Source: Serratia oryzae (GTDB lineage Bacteria > Pseudomonadota > Gammaproteobacteria > Enterobacterales > Enterobacteriaceae). Taken from it: a stretch of 64,000 nucleotides of DNA. The stretch is taken from positions 248,001 to 312,000 of the forward strand of contig NZ_MOXD01000005.1 of assembly GCF_001976145.1 (NCBI RefSeq), given 5' to 3'. This document shows positions 53,194 through 61,812 of the stretch, piece after piece (the first letter of the stretch is position 1; each line of letters starts with the position of its first letter). Both the position numbers and the translations under genes were made by a program. Under the pieces are notes generated by a model that was not told where the DNA came from, ran no database searches, and saw nothing but the letters and a program-made list of their open reading frames with translations.

Positions 53194-53802
53194 ATGATGG
53201 AGCAATTAAACTATCTGCTTTTCGCCTGGATCAATGCGACGCCAGCCAGCCCGGAATGGCTGATCGATCTCGCTACTTTTATTGCGCGGGATCTGATTGC
53301 CATCATACCGTTATTGATTATCGGTTTATGGTTCTGGGGGCAACAGCAGCAATTGAACTCACAGCGTGAAGTGGTGGCCAAAGCGACAATTGCTCTGTTA
53401 TTTGCCATGAGTGCCTCTGCCGCTATTGGTATGTTGCTGCCACACGAGCGGCCATTTGCGGTGGATGTTGGCTATACCTTTCTGGCACACGCGCCAAACA
53501 GTTCCTTTCCTAGCAATCACGGCACCGCCATTTTCACTTTCGCGCTAGCTTTCCTGTTCTGGCACCGCACCTGGTCTGGTCTGCTGTTGCTGGCTGTGGC
53601 AGTAGCCATCGCCTGGTCACGCGTATTCCTTGGCGTGCATTGGCCGCTGGATATGTTGGGTGGCTTCCTGGTCGGCCTTGTCGGTTGCCTGTTTGCACAA
53701 CTGCTCTGGAACCTGTTTGGTGAGGCGATCGCGCGCCAACTGACGCGTCTGTATCACTTCCTGTTTGCTTTCCCAATCCGCAAAGGGTGGGTGAAAGAGT
53801 AA
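53194..53802 (+). CDS. ybjG: Undecaprenyl-diphosphatase YbjG
   Basis: 202-residue inner-membrane PAP2 enzyme that recycles undecaprenyl pyrophosphate (bacitracin resistance). Motifs: LLPHERPF (motif 1), FPSNHGTAIFTFA (motif 2), SRVFLGVHWPLDMLGG (motif 3), and the C-terminus PIRKGWVKE as in E. coli. The motif 2 residue before His is Asn rather than the Asp of E. coli. Cotranscribed with the preceding PAP2 gene. Confidence 0.93.
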   Translation: MMEQLNYLLFAWINATPASPEWLIDLATFIARDLIAIIPLLIIGLWFWGQQQQLNSQREVVAKATIALLFAMSASAAIGMLLPHERPFAVDVGYTFLAHAPNSSFPSNHGTAIFTFALAFLFWHRTWSGLLLLAVAVAIAWSRVFLGVHWPLDMLGGFLVGLVGCLFAQLLWNLFGEAIARQLTRLYHFLFAFPIRKGWVKE

Positions 53803-54040
53803 TTCCCGCCGACGGGGGCACATGCCCCTGTCGCTCTCGGTCTTTCCTCCCGCAATTGCCAATCTCGTCTCTGGTTTCATCCTGAGGATTACCAAGCGCA
53901 AATTGTTAGTTAAATAACATTTTCATCGGTAAATGAGCTTTTATTCTGAGACCTCCCCGCAATGGCCGCTATCAAGGCGCAACCCTAAATGTTAGAATAG
54001 TCACATTACACGTTATTTTAACCACCTCAGAGGGATCACC

Positions 54041-54721
54041 ATGACCACCGAACAGATTGATTATGCCCGCTACATCGACCATACCCTGCTGGCGATGGAT
54101 GCCACCGAAAGCCAAATTGCCAAACTGTGTGAAGAAGCCCAACAGCATAATTTTTATGCGGTATGCGTAAACTCCGGTTATGTTCCACTGGTGGCGCACC
54201 TGCTGCAGGAAAGCGAAGTCAAAGTCTGCTCAGTGATCGGCTTCCCGCTGGGTGCTGGCCTGACCGTCGCTAAAGCATTTGAAGCCAAAGCAGCTATCGC
54301 AGCGGGCGCTCAGGAAATCGATATGGTGATCAACGTCGGTTGGCTGAAAAGTGGTCTGCTGGATGAAGTAAAAGCTGATATCGCTGCGGTACGCGAAGTT
54401 TGTGCGGCAATTCCGTTGAAGGTGATATTGGAAACCTGCCTGCTCAGCGACGCACAGATCGTGCAGGTTTGTGAAATGTGTCGCGAACTCGACGTCGCCT
54501 TCGTTAAAACCTCAACGGGCTTCAGCACTGGCGGAGCACGCGAAGAACACGTCAAACTGATGCGAGCCACGGTTGGGAGTGAGATGGGGGTAAAAGCCTC
54601 TGGAGCCGTGCGCGATCGTGCCACCGCTGGGAAAATGATCGCCGCGGGTGCTACGCGCATCGGTACCAGTTCAGGTGTGGCTATTGTTTCAGGCGATAGC
54701 GCAGCAGCGGGCAGCTACTGA
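54041..54721 (+). CDS. deoC: Deoxyribose-phosphate aldolase (short DeoC type)
   Basis: Splits 2-deoxyribose-5-phosphate into glyceraldehyde-3-phosphate and acetaldehyde. 226 residues, the shorter DeoC type rather than the about 259-residue E. coli enzyme. The Schiff-base Lys156 is in [13 protein letters not shown]; Lys185 (VKASGAVRD) and Asp94 complete the catalytic set. RBS AGAGGGAT. It is directly upstream of deoR, unlike E. coli, where deoC is in deoCABD. Confidence 0.95.
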   Translation: MTTEQIDYARYIDHTLLAMDATESQIAKLCEEAQQHNFYAVCVNSGYVPLVAHLLQESEVKVCSVIGFPLGAGLTVAKAFEAKAAIAAGAQEIDMVINVGWLKSGLLDEVKADIAAVREVCAAIPLKVILETCLLSDAQIVQVCEMCRELDVAFVKTSTGFSTGGAREEHVKLMRATVGSEMGVKASGAVRDRATAGKMIAAGATRIGTSSGVAIVSGDSAAAGSY

Positions 54722-54811
54722 ATATCGACACGGTTTGCGATGCGGGGGAGCACAGCGCTAGCCCGCATCGCTGCGTTGAATGCCATCCGCTATAGCAATG
54801 AGAGCAATTAT

Positions 54812-55576
54812 ATGGACACACGGCGTGCAGAGCGTATCAACCAGCTCGTTCAAGCCTTAAAGCGCACGGACAAGATCCATCTGAAAGACGCCGCCGCGCT
54901 GTTAGGCGTCTCGGAGATGACCATCCGCCGCGATCTCAATGCGCAACCGGCCGCCGTGGTTTTGCTCGGGGGTTACGTGGTGGCCGAGCCACGCAGCAAC
55001 AGCGTGACCCATTACTTTGTTTCCGATCAGCAAGCCAAGCAGGTAGCCGAGAAACGCCGCATCGGCCTGTTGGCCGCCGCGTTGATCCAGCAAAACCACA
55101 CGGTATTTTTTGACTGTGGCACCACCACGCCAGCCATCATTGACGCCATTGCTGACGAACTGGCCTTCACCGCGGTGTGCCATTCACTCAACACCTTTCT
55201 GGCGTTACAGCATAAAGCCAACTGCAAGGTGATCCTGTGTGGTGGCGAGTTCAAACCGAACAACTGCATATTCACCGCCGTTGGCCAGCATAATGAACTC
55301 GATCGCATCTGCCCCGATATCGCCTTTATCTCTGCCGCAGGCGTTACCCTGCAACAGGGTGCGACCTGCTTCAACTTTGATGAGCTGGAAATGAAGCACA
55401 AGGCGATGCGCATGGCGCAGCAAAAGATTCTGGTGGTGGATCATAGCAAGTTTGGCCAAATCAAACCGGCCTGCATTGGCCCGTTGACGCAATTTGACCG
55501 AATCATTAGCGATCGCCCGCCGGAACCTGAGTTCACCGCATTCTTCAGCGAGCAGGCGATCGCCATTCACGTTTAA
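54812..55576 (+). CDS. deoR: Deoxyribose operon repressor DeoR
   Basis: 254 residues. The N-terminal DeoR helix-turn-helix (IHLKDAAALLGVSEMTIRRD) is followed by a phosphosugar-binding NagB/SIS-like domain with FFDCGTTTPAIIDAI and the VVDHSKFG block. The MDTRRAERINQLVQALK start matches E. coli METRREERIGQLLQELK. It probably represses the adjacent deoC in the absence of deoxyribose-5-phosphate. Confidence 0.93.
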   Translation: MDTRRAERINQLVQALKRTDKIHLKDAAALLGVSEMTIRRDLNAQPAAVVLLGGYVVAEPRSNSVTHYFVSDQQAKQVAEKRRIGLLAAALIQQNHTVFFDCGTTTPAIIDAIADELAFTAVCHSLNTFLALQHKANCKVILCGGEFKPNNCIFTAVGQHNELDRICPDIAFISAAGVTLQQGATCFNFDELEMKHKAMRMAQQKILVVDHSKFGQIKPACIGPLTQFDRIISDRPPEPEFTAFFSEQAIAIHV

Positions 55577-55584
55577 TCCGCAAT

Positions 55585-56709
55585 TCAGGGCTGAATTTGC
55601 CCTATCCCCGGCTTGAAATAGCCAATGCCTATTGTGTTACGAAAACGCCAGGTCTGCCATTGTGGCCATAACACCTCGGAAATCATCGCGATCGCAATCC
55701 AGCGAAACCAGGTGGCGAAGGTGTTGCTGTAACCCTGTGGCTCTTTATACCCCTTCACCCAACCGTCATAACCGCGCTCACCGAGCAGCGTGTCGGGGAA
55801 GCCGCCGTCCGGATTCTGGAAATCCAGCAGTTTTACCAACATGCCACGCAGCCAGAATTCGATCTCATCGCGCCGATGCGGGCAGCGGGCAGCGCCGTGA
55901 GCCAGAATATCGATAATATCGACATCAATACAGGCGCTGCGAATCGCGATCGGCTGCTCTAGGCAACGACTCATCGACTGGTTGAAATAAGGGATCTCTT
56001 CATCCAACGCATAAAAAACATGAAGATTATGCGTTGCCCCACAGAGCGCAAACAGCAGCGCCTCTTGGCTAAACTGCTGGCCAGGCCCCCAGAAACCTGA
56101 ATAAGGTTCACTTTGCTGGTTATGCCAGAAAATCATATCCTGCAGACGCTGAGCGGCTGCGCCAGTTGGGTTTCTCTGCTGCTCAAGCAGCAGGAAGCTG
56201 CCCAGGTTCACGATATTATTCCCTTCCAGCCAAGGGTCGCGCATGTCGCGCTGGCCTAACCACGCCCAGAAATATTGCGGATCAAGGAACGGGGTTAGAA
56301 AAGGCAGCTCTATGCGATCTAATTGCTCTAAAACCTCTAATGCCCCCATACAATAGTTGGTGGCATGAAAGCGCATATATTGGCGGGTCGCTTCAATATC
56401 GGGGCGCTTCCAGGTGTCCTCCCAACGTAACCCCGGCAACAGGAAATAGCCGTCTTCCTGCTGATGGCTTAAAATCCAGTCTGCCAGCCGCTTTTTCTCC
56501 TCAATATGATCGCCCAGCAGCACCCGGGCCAGGGTTCCGTCATAAGTGCCAGAAAGTAACATCTGCGGCCAGTATTCTGGCTGATGATATTCGCTAACGC
56601 GTAATACGCCGGGCACGCCATCAGGCAACTGCATGCTATTCAACCAACGCAAACTCTGGTTTTTAGCCGCCAGAATACGCTCCTGCAACAGGCTATCGGT
56701 CAATTTCAT
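55585..56709 (-). CDS. Alpha/alpha-toroid protein of unknown function
   Basis: 374 residues without signal peptide or TM helices. Helix-rich with repeats like those of alpha/alpha-barrel enzymes: LSHQQEDGYFLLPG near 85 and LDFQNPDGGFPDTLLGERGYDGW near 295 resemble QW-type repeats of terpene cyclases and of toroid glycoside hydrolases/epimerases. It follows the MFS gene by 11 bp on the same strand, so it probably works on the imported compound. No catalytic residues can be assigned with confidence. Confidence 0.75.
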   Translation of the reverse strand: MKLTDSLLQERILAAKNQSLRWLNSMQLPDGVPGVLRVSEYHQPEYWPQMLLSGTYDGTLARVLLGDHIEEKKRLADWILSHQQEDGYFLLPGLRWEDTWKRPDIEATRQYMRFHATNYCMGALEVLEQLDRIELPFLTPFLDPQYFWAWLGQRDMRDPWLEGNNIVNLGSFLLLEQQRNPTGAAAQRLQDMIFWHNQQSEPYSGFWGPGQQFSQEALLFALCGATHNLHVFYALDEEIPYFNQSMSRCLEQPIAIRSACIDVDIIDILAHGAARCPHRRDEIEFWLRGMLVKLLDFQNPDGGFPDTLLGERGYDGWVKGYKEPQGYSNTFATWFRWIAIAMISEVLWPQWQTWRFRNTIGIGYFKPGIGQIQP

Positions 56710-56720
56710 CTTATTTCCTT

Positions 56721-58034
56721 TTAATCGTTAAGTTTTGCCGCAGACATATTGGGGATTAAGAAGTGCATAATGAGGAAGCCAAGCAGATAGGCAAAACCGC
56801 CCATCAGGAAAATAGACCAGTAGCTTCCGGTGGCCTGTAATATATGCCCCGTGGCCTGCGCAAAAATAATAGAACCGATGGAGCCAATTAAGCAGCCAAT
56901 ACCGACCACTGCGCCTACGGCCTGTTTAGGAAACATATCCGATACGCTGGTGTAGAGATTCACCGACCATCCTTGATGAGCGGCAACCGCAATACCGATC
57001 AGCGCTACCGCCAGCCAAAGATTAGAGACGTTAGAAACCAGCAGAATAGGTAAAACACACATGGCGCACAGCAGCAGCGTGAATTTACGTGCCTTATTGA
57101 CCGCCACGCCGCGATTGACCAGCCATGCAGGAAGATACCCTCCTCCCAACCCACCTAAGGTGGCCAGAATATTGATTAATACCAGCGGCATTGCCATGTG
57201 TGCCATATCAATACCGCGGGCATCATGCAGCCACTTTGGCAACCAGAAGAGGAAAAACCAGAAGATGGGATCGGTCAGAAATTTGCACAGCGCAAAAGCC
57301 CAGGTCTGGCGATGCTTTAACAATCCTAACCAACTGACTTTTTGCGCTGTCTGTTCAGCAGATTCAGGGGTATCGTCCTGATTGATCCAGGCTAACTCCT
57401 CCTGATTGACTTTTTTTATTTTGCCCGGCTTGCCGTATAAAAATAGCCAGAAAGCAATCCAGACAAACCCTACAGCACCTGTGACAATAAAGGCTTCACG
57501 CCACCCCCACTGCAGCGCAATCCAAGGGATGATAATCGGTGCGAAAATGTTGCCGATGTTAGAGCCTGAGTTAAAAATCCCGGTAGCGAAAGCACGCTCA
57601 CGTTTAGGAAACCATTCCGCCGCTACCTTGACCGCTGAAGGGAAGTTGGCGCTTTCCCCCAACCCAAGAAAGATACGGGCGTAAATAAATCCCACGACCG
57701 TACTGGCTGCGCCATGGGCCATTGCCGCCAGGCTCCAGATCGCCAGGGCGATCGGTAACACCAGGCGAGCCCCGTACAGATCGACGATCCGGCCACAGAT
57801 AAATAAGCCCAGGGCATAGGCGGCCTGAAACGCGGTGACAATATTGCCGTACTCAATTTCACTCCAGCCAATATCTTTTTGTAACATTGGGGCGAGTAAC
57901 CCCAAAATAGAACGGTCAAGATTATTAATGGTGACAGAAAAGAACAATAATGCGCACACGGTCCATCGGTAGCGGCTCATGCTAACCCCCGACTTTACCG
58001 CCTGTTCACTGAGTTCGCTGCGTAATTCACTCAT
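56721..58034 (-). CDS. MFS transporter, anion:cation symporter family (hexuronate-like)
   Basis: 437 residues with 12 predicted TM helices. NNLDRSILGLLAPMLQKDIGW in helix 1, GxxxRxxLGLGES-like YARIFLGLGESANFPSAVKVAAEWF, and FATGIFNSGSNIGNIFAPIIIPW are typical of the ACS family (ExuT, GudP). MSELRSELSE is the start, with GGAGGG five bases upstream. First gene of a two-gene operon, divergent from a beta-glucuronidase gene, so a glucuronide or uronate substrate is likely. Confidence 0.88.
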   Translation of the reverse strand: MSELRSELSEQAVKSGVSMSRYRWTVCALLFFSVTINNLDRSILGLLAPMLQKDIGWSEIEYGNIVTAFQAAYALGLFICGRIVDLYGARLVLPIALAIWSLAAMAHGAASTVVGFIYARIFLGLGESANFPSAVKVAAEWFPKRERAFATGIFNSGSNIGNIFAPIIIPWIALQWGWREAFIVTGAVGFVWIAFWLFLYGKPGKIKKVNQEELAWINQDDTPESAEQTAQKVSWLGLLKHRQTWAFALCKFLTDPIFWFFLFWLPKWLHDARGIDMAHMAMPLVLINILATLGGLGGGYLPAWLVNRGVAVNKARKFTLLLCAMCVLPILLVSNVSNLWLAVALIGIAVAAHQGWSVNLYTSVSDMFPKQAVGAVVGIGCLIGSIGSIIFAQATGHILQATGSYWSIFLMGGFAYLLGFLIMHFLIPNMSAAKLND

Positions 58035-58191
58035 CGTATTACCCTCCAGTGCCAGATAGAAACAGCCTAAAAACACGCCATTCCAGTCTATGGGGGCACG
58101 GCAAAAATGCAGACGGGCACGAAATAGAATTGAGAGTTCAAAAGGCACCGGGTTATTTTTTGTGAGCAACTTCGCTGTTATCGGACGTTAT

Positions 58192-58207
58192 TGTGATAAA
58201 GATCACG
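58192..58207. promoter_or_regulatory. CRP-binding-site-like sequence 1
   Basis: TGTGATAAAGATCACG fits TGTGA-N6-TCACA in 9 of 10 bases. It is 158 bp upstream of the MFS start and 175 bp upstream of the GH2 start. Confidence 0.65.
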
Positions 58208-58223
58208 CGAATTAAAATAAATT

Positions 58224-58239
58224 CGTGAGCAACATCACT
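58224..58239. promoter_or_regulatory. CRP-binding-site-like sequence 2
   Basis: CGTGAGCAACATCACT fits TGTGA-N6-TCACA in 8 of 10 bases, 32 bp (three helical turns) from the first site. Confidence 0.5.
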
Positions 58240-58381
58240 CTCTAACCTGGTTGAATTAAGATGTTCATCACAATTCTATTTTTTCATCATGCCTTGTTTC
58301 CTGCTCGCCGCCTTAGACTCCACAGCCCTAAAGCTCTACCGGTTATTCTTCAGCAATACTTTATCGTAGAAGGGAAATACC

Positions 58382-60187
58382 ATGCTGGAAAAGTCTGACC
58401 TGGCTGACAATGCTGTTGAATGCCTGCACAACGAACAATACGATCGCCCCTATAACCTGCAGAATCTTAATTACCGCAACCTGCTGTTCTCCGGTGGCCG
58501 AGAGCGGGAAAGCCTCGGTGGCGAATGGCGCTTTACCCTGGATCTGCACGATACCGGGTTAAGACAAAAATGGTTTCTGCTGCAACAGCGCGACGCAGAA
58601 ACACGCCGAGATCCCTACGACTATGATCCGTTCGCCGGGCAAACCATTCCTGTCCCCAGTTGCTGGCAGATGATAAAAGACAAGTGGTTTTATTTTGAAG
58701 GCAGCGCCTGGTATACGCGTGAAATTGATTATATAGAGCGCGACGAAGATGAACGCGTTTTCTTGCGCGTTGGCGCTGCCAACTACGACTGCAAGGTCTT
58801 TCTCAACCATCGCTTTATTGGTAATCACTATGGTGGTTCAACGCCTTTCTGCGCAGAGTTAACCCCGCAACTGCAACCGGGTAATAATATCCTGATGCTG
58901 TGCGTAAATAATAACCGCACCACCGACAGACTGCCGCTGCGCAACAATGACTGGTTTAACTATGGCGGAATTTATCGTGAAATCGATTTAATCCGCACAC
59001 CCGCCAGTTATATCCGCGATCTTTTTGTCTATCTGGTTCCTGACGGCGGTTACAACCGCATTGCGGTCAGAATCGCCGTTGAAGGCCCGGCAACTGAGGT
59101 TAATTTTACTTTAACTGAGTTGGGTATCAGCCAAAGCTTACCGGTGGTTGAAGGGGTCGCAGAAGCTACCTTCTGCGTGCAACCAGTGCTTTGGTCGCCC
59201 GAGCAACCCAAGCTTTACCAGGTTATGGCATCACTGGGGCGAGATTGGGTGAGCGATCGCGTGGGTTTCCGGCAGATAGAGGTGGTAGGCACCGATATTC
59301 GCCTGAATGGCCGCTCGCTCTACCTGCGAGGAGTTAACTGCCATGAAGACGATCTGCTGCTGGGGAAAATGGCCAGTGAAGCCGATATTCGCCGCCGCTT
59401 TCGCGATGCCAAGGCGCTGAACTGTAATTACCTGCGCCTGGCGCACTATCCGCATCACGAAATGGCCGCACGTATTGCCGATGAAGTGGGCCTATTACTG
59501 TGGGAAGAGATCCCGAACTATTGGGCTATCGATTTCAATAACCCTGCCACGCAGCGCGATGCGCATAACCAGCTGATGGAGCTGATTATGCGTGACCGCA
59601 ACCGCGCCAGCGTCATTATCTGGTCGGTGGGTAATGAGAACGCCGACACCGATGAACGCTTGCATTTTATGACCACGCTGGTTAAGGCCGCGCGGCAGGC
59701 CGATCCCAGCCGGTTGATTTCAGCGGCCTGCCTGGTTAACCACGCCAAAATGAAGATTGAAGATCGGCTGGCAGACCATCTCGACATTATCGGTCTGAAT
59801 GAATATTACGGCTGGTATGAAGAGAACTTTGAGGATCTGATCGCGTTGGGGGAAAACTCATCGCCTACCAAACCGGTAGTGATTACCGAAACCGGGGCCG
59901 AAGGGGTTCTGGGCGAACACGCGCCACAGTCGGGCCCGTTTTCTGAACACTACATGGCTGAAGTCTATCGCAAACAAACCGCCTATCTGCCCAAGCTCGG
60001 CTACGTGCGCGGCTTCACGCCATGGTTGCTGTACGACTACCGCTCAGAAAGACGACAGAACCCTTACCAACAGGGGTTTAACTGCAAAGGATTGATCGCG
60101 GCCGATAAGCACACCCGCAAAGCGGCTTTTTACATCCTGCGGGATTTCTATCAACAGCTGAAGCAGGCCGAGTCGTTATCGGACTAA
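58382..60187 (+). CDS. Beta-glucuronidase (glycoside hydrolase family 2)
   Basis: 601 residues, close to E. coli UidA (603). N-terminal sugar-binding jelly roll (about 35-215), an Ig-like domain, then a TIM barrel. The acid/base Glu419 is in WSVGNEN and the nucleophile Glu503 is in VITETGAEG. NEYYGWY matches the UidA active-site block. Asn567-Cys-Lys569 aligns with the Asn-x-Lys motif that recognises the glucuronate carboxylate. No signal peptide, so cytoplasmic; substrate presumably enters through the adjacent MFS protein. Overall sequence is quite diverged from UidA. Confidence 0.85.
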   Translation: MLEKSDLADNAVECLHNEQYDRPYNLQNLNYRNLLFSGGRERESLGGEWRFTLDLHDTGLRQKWFLLQQRDAETRRDPYDYDPFAGQTIPVPSCWQMIKDKWFYFEGSAWYTREIDYIERDEDERVFLRVGAANYDCKVFLNHRFIGNHYGGSTPFCAELTPQLQPGNNILMLCVNNNRTTDRLPLRNNDWFNYGGIYREIDLIRTPASYIRDLFVYLVPDGGYNRIAVRIAVEGPATEVNFTLTELGISQSLPVVEGVAEATFCVQPVLWSPEQPKLYQVMASLGRDWVSDRVGFRQIEVVGTDIRLNGRSLYLRGVNCHEDDLLLGKMASEADIRRRFRDAKALNCNYLRLAHYPHHEMAARIADEVGLLLWEEIPNYWAIDFNNPATQRDAHNQLMELIMRDRNRASVIIWSVGNENADTDERLHFMTTLVKAARQADPSRLISAACLVNHAKMKIEDRLADHLDIIGLNEYYGWYEENFEDLIALGENSSPTKPVVITETGAEGVLGEHAPQSGPFSEHYMAEVYRKQTAYLPKLGYVRGFTPWLLYDYRSERRQNPYQQGFNCKGLIAADKHTRKAAFYILRDFYQQLKQAESLSD

Positions 60188-61767
60188 TCCTGAGACAGGC
60201 TATCCGCCAGGTTCATCAGCCTGGCGGGATCAAATAGCATCGCCAGATAGTGGGGCTGCTGCTGTTCCTCCTTGTCCAGCCACTCCTCAATACGCTGCGC
60301 CACCTGCCGCAACTGCGCGATCTGCCGCGACAGCTCGAAGGAGGATATCTCCCCTTGGCTACCATAGCGTTCAAGCATCAACTTCATAGCCACCCCTTTC
60401 GCCACGGCATCGAACATGTCGGTGTAATAGGCAACCCGATCCCAGACCCGCTTGAAAAGAGCGCCCTTGTCCTCTTTAATATCAACGCATTGTAAAATAT
60501 GGTGCAACTGACTGCGGGAGCTTTGTGCCAAAAAAAGTGCCCGTTGCTTCTCTAGCAGCAATTGCTGGTACTGTTCACGACCAGTATCAGGGCTATCGTT
60601 GGGAAAAAGCGACGATGCTGCCAGGTATCCCTCGGTATGACGCGCATGCAGTTGCAGCAGTTGCACCGCCTGAGCATAACTTTCCGGCACCTGGCTATAG
60701 TGATGCAAAACATGGCCCAATATATAAGGGGTTTTCCTCATCCATTCATAGCTGCTGGTATAGAGCTGATGGAACGCGTTCAGTTCGGCCACGTCCACTT
60801 TATGGTCCAGCATATCAGTCAGCCAACAGTGAAACGCCTGTTTTTCTGACAGACACATTTCACGGCCAAACATCGCCAACCCGTGCAGGTTGACCGAATT
60901 AACCGAGTTAATCAGCGAACTATTAGAAATCCATTCCCAACTGAGCCTGCCAGTGATGGCCTCCAGGCGATCGCCTGCCGCGTTCTCGCCCCAACTGAGC
61001 CGCCCCTGAATTTCGTCTAACAGATAACAAGGCAGCAGGGTCCATCCATACTCCAAGCCCCACATGTCAAACTCAATCCACTTGATGCGGCCTGCCAACT
61101 CGGTGAGCAATGGGTTGTTGGCAAATCCAGGGCGGTACCCGTTAGCTACCGCTTTCAATGACACTCGCACATCCGGCGGCAGCACCTGTAACGCATTAAT
61201 CAATTGCCATGGTGCTGCATCATCATCAATATAATCGCGCAGCACCATTTTCTTCCCTTGGCTGCGCAGTGTCTGATAAAGGTAGGGAAGCGTGGACGAC
61301 CAGTTGGCGCGATAGGCCTGATGCCGCGGCAGATTGACAATCACCCCGTCGATACCGGGCAAATGTTGTAATGTTTCAACCAACGCCTGCTGATAGAAAT
61401 TTTTCCAGAACAGTTCGTCCGCACTGCTGTTTTCTATCAGTGCATATTCAGGGTACTTTTCCTGTAATTTTCCGCCATGAGGGAATGCCTCTCCCTGAAG
61501 CCAAACGCCGATACCGGCGAGATTGCAATAACGGTATAAACGCTGCAGATATAACAGGCGTTCCTGCCGTTCACGCAGCAGGTTGTCACGGCCATGCAGG
61601 CAATAAGGAGAGGGTAACACCAGCAGAGCGAGTAGATCCTGCTGATGGACAACCAGGCCGTTAAAACGATCCCGCTTCATAACGGCAATCACTTCCTGCA
61701 AATGTGGCCAATGCCAGATTAACGAGGAATTAACTTCCAGTAAGCGAAGCGGAATCAGCGTTTGCAT
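60184..61767 (-). CDS. Putative glycoside hydrolase, distantly GH67-like
   Basis: 527 residues with no signal peptide. It has the look of a (beta/alpha)8 barrel with a helical C-terminal domain. The stretch VRVSLKAVANGYRPGF.NNPLL followed by RIKWIEFDMWGLEYGWTLLPCYL parallels the substrate-binding part of GH67 alpha-glucuronidases (ion-pair block with DFxxR, then E..QEYxGQ). DGVIVNLPRHQAYR and MVLRDYIDDD are candidate barrel strands. Its end overlaps the convergent GH2 gene by 4 bp. The substrate is probably a uronic-acid-containing glycoside; this is inference. A TTG start 3 codons upstream also exists. Confidence 0.65.
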   Translation of the reverse strand: MQTLIPLRLLEVNSSLIWHWPHLQEVIAVMKRDRFNGLVVHQQDLLALLVLPSPYCLHGRDNLLRERQERLLYLQRLYRYCNLAGIGVWLQGEAFPHGGKLQEKYPEYALIENSSADELFWKNFYQQALVETLQHLPGIDGVIVNLPRHQAYRANWSSTLPYLYQTLRSQGKKMVLRDYIDDDAAPWQLINALQVLPPDVRVSLKAVANGYRPGFANNPLLTELAGRIKWIEFDMWGLEYGWTLLPCYLLDEIQGRLSWGENAAGDRLEAITGRLSWEWISNSSLINSVNSVNLHGLAMFGREMCLSEKQAFHCWLTDMLDHKVDVAELNAFHQLYTSSYEWMRKTPYILGHVLHHYSQVPESYAQAVQLLQLHARHTEGYLAASSLFPNDSPDTGREQYQQLLLEKQRALFLAQSSRSQLHHILQCVDIKEDKGALFKRVWDRVAYYTDMFDAVAKGVAMKLMLERYGSQGEISSFELSRQIAQLRQVAQRIEEWLDKEEQQQPHYLAMLFDPARLMNLADSLSQD

Positions 61768-61812
61768 GGTTATCAACGTCTAATTAGTTGCAGCTTGGCG
61801 GATATGACTGGA

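Larger units (their letters stand above)
58035..58381. other. Divergent promoter region of the glucuronide locus
   Basis: 347 bp between the MFS gene and the GH2 gene, holding both promoters and two CRP-like sites (58192-58207 and 58224-58239). GTGAGCAAC occurs twice (58162 and 58225). No local regulator gene or recognisable LacI/GntR operator was found. Confidence 0.55.

Noticed and set aside
53811-53834. Hairpin after ybjG as terminator
   Set aside because: The stem is good with one mismatch, but no T tract follows, so termination is not supported.
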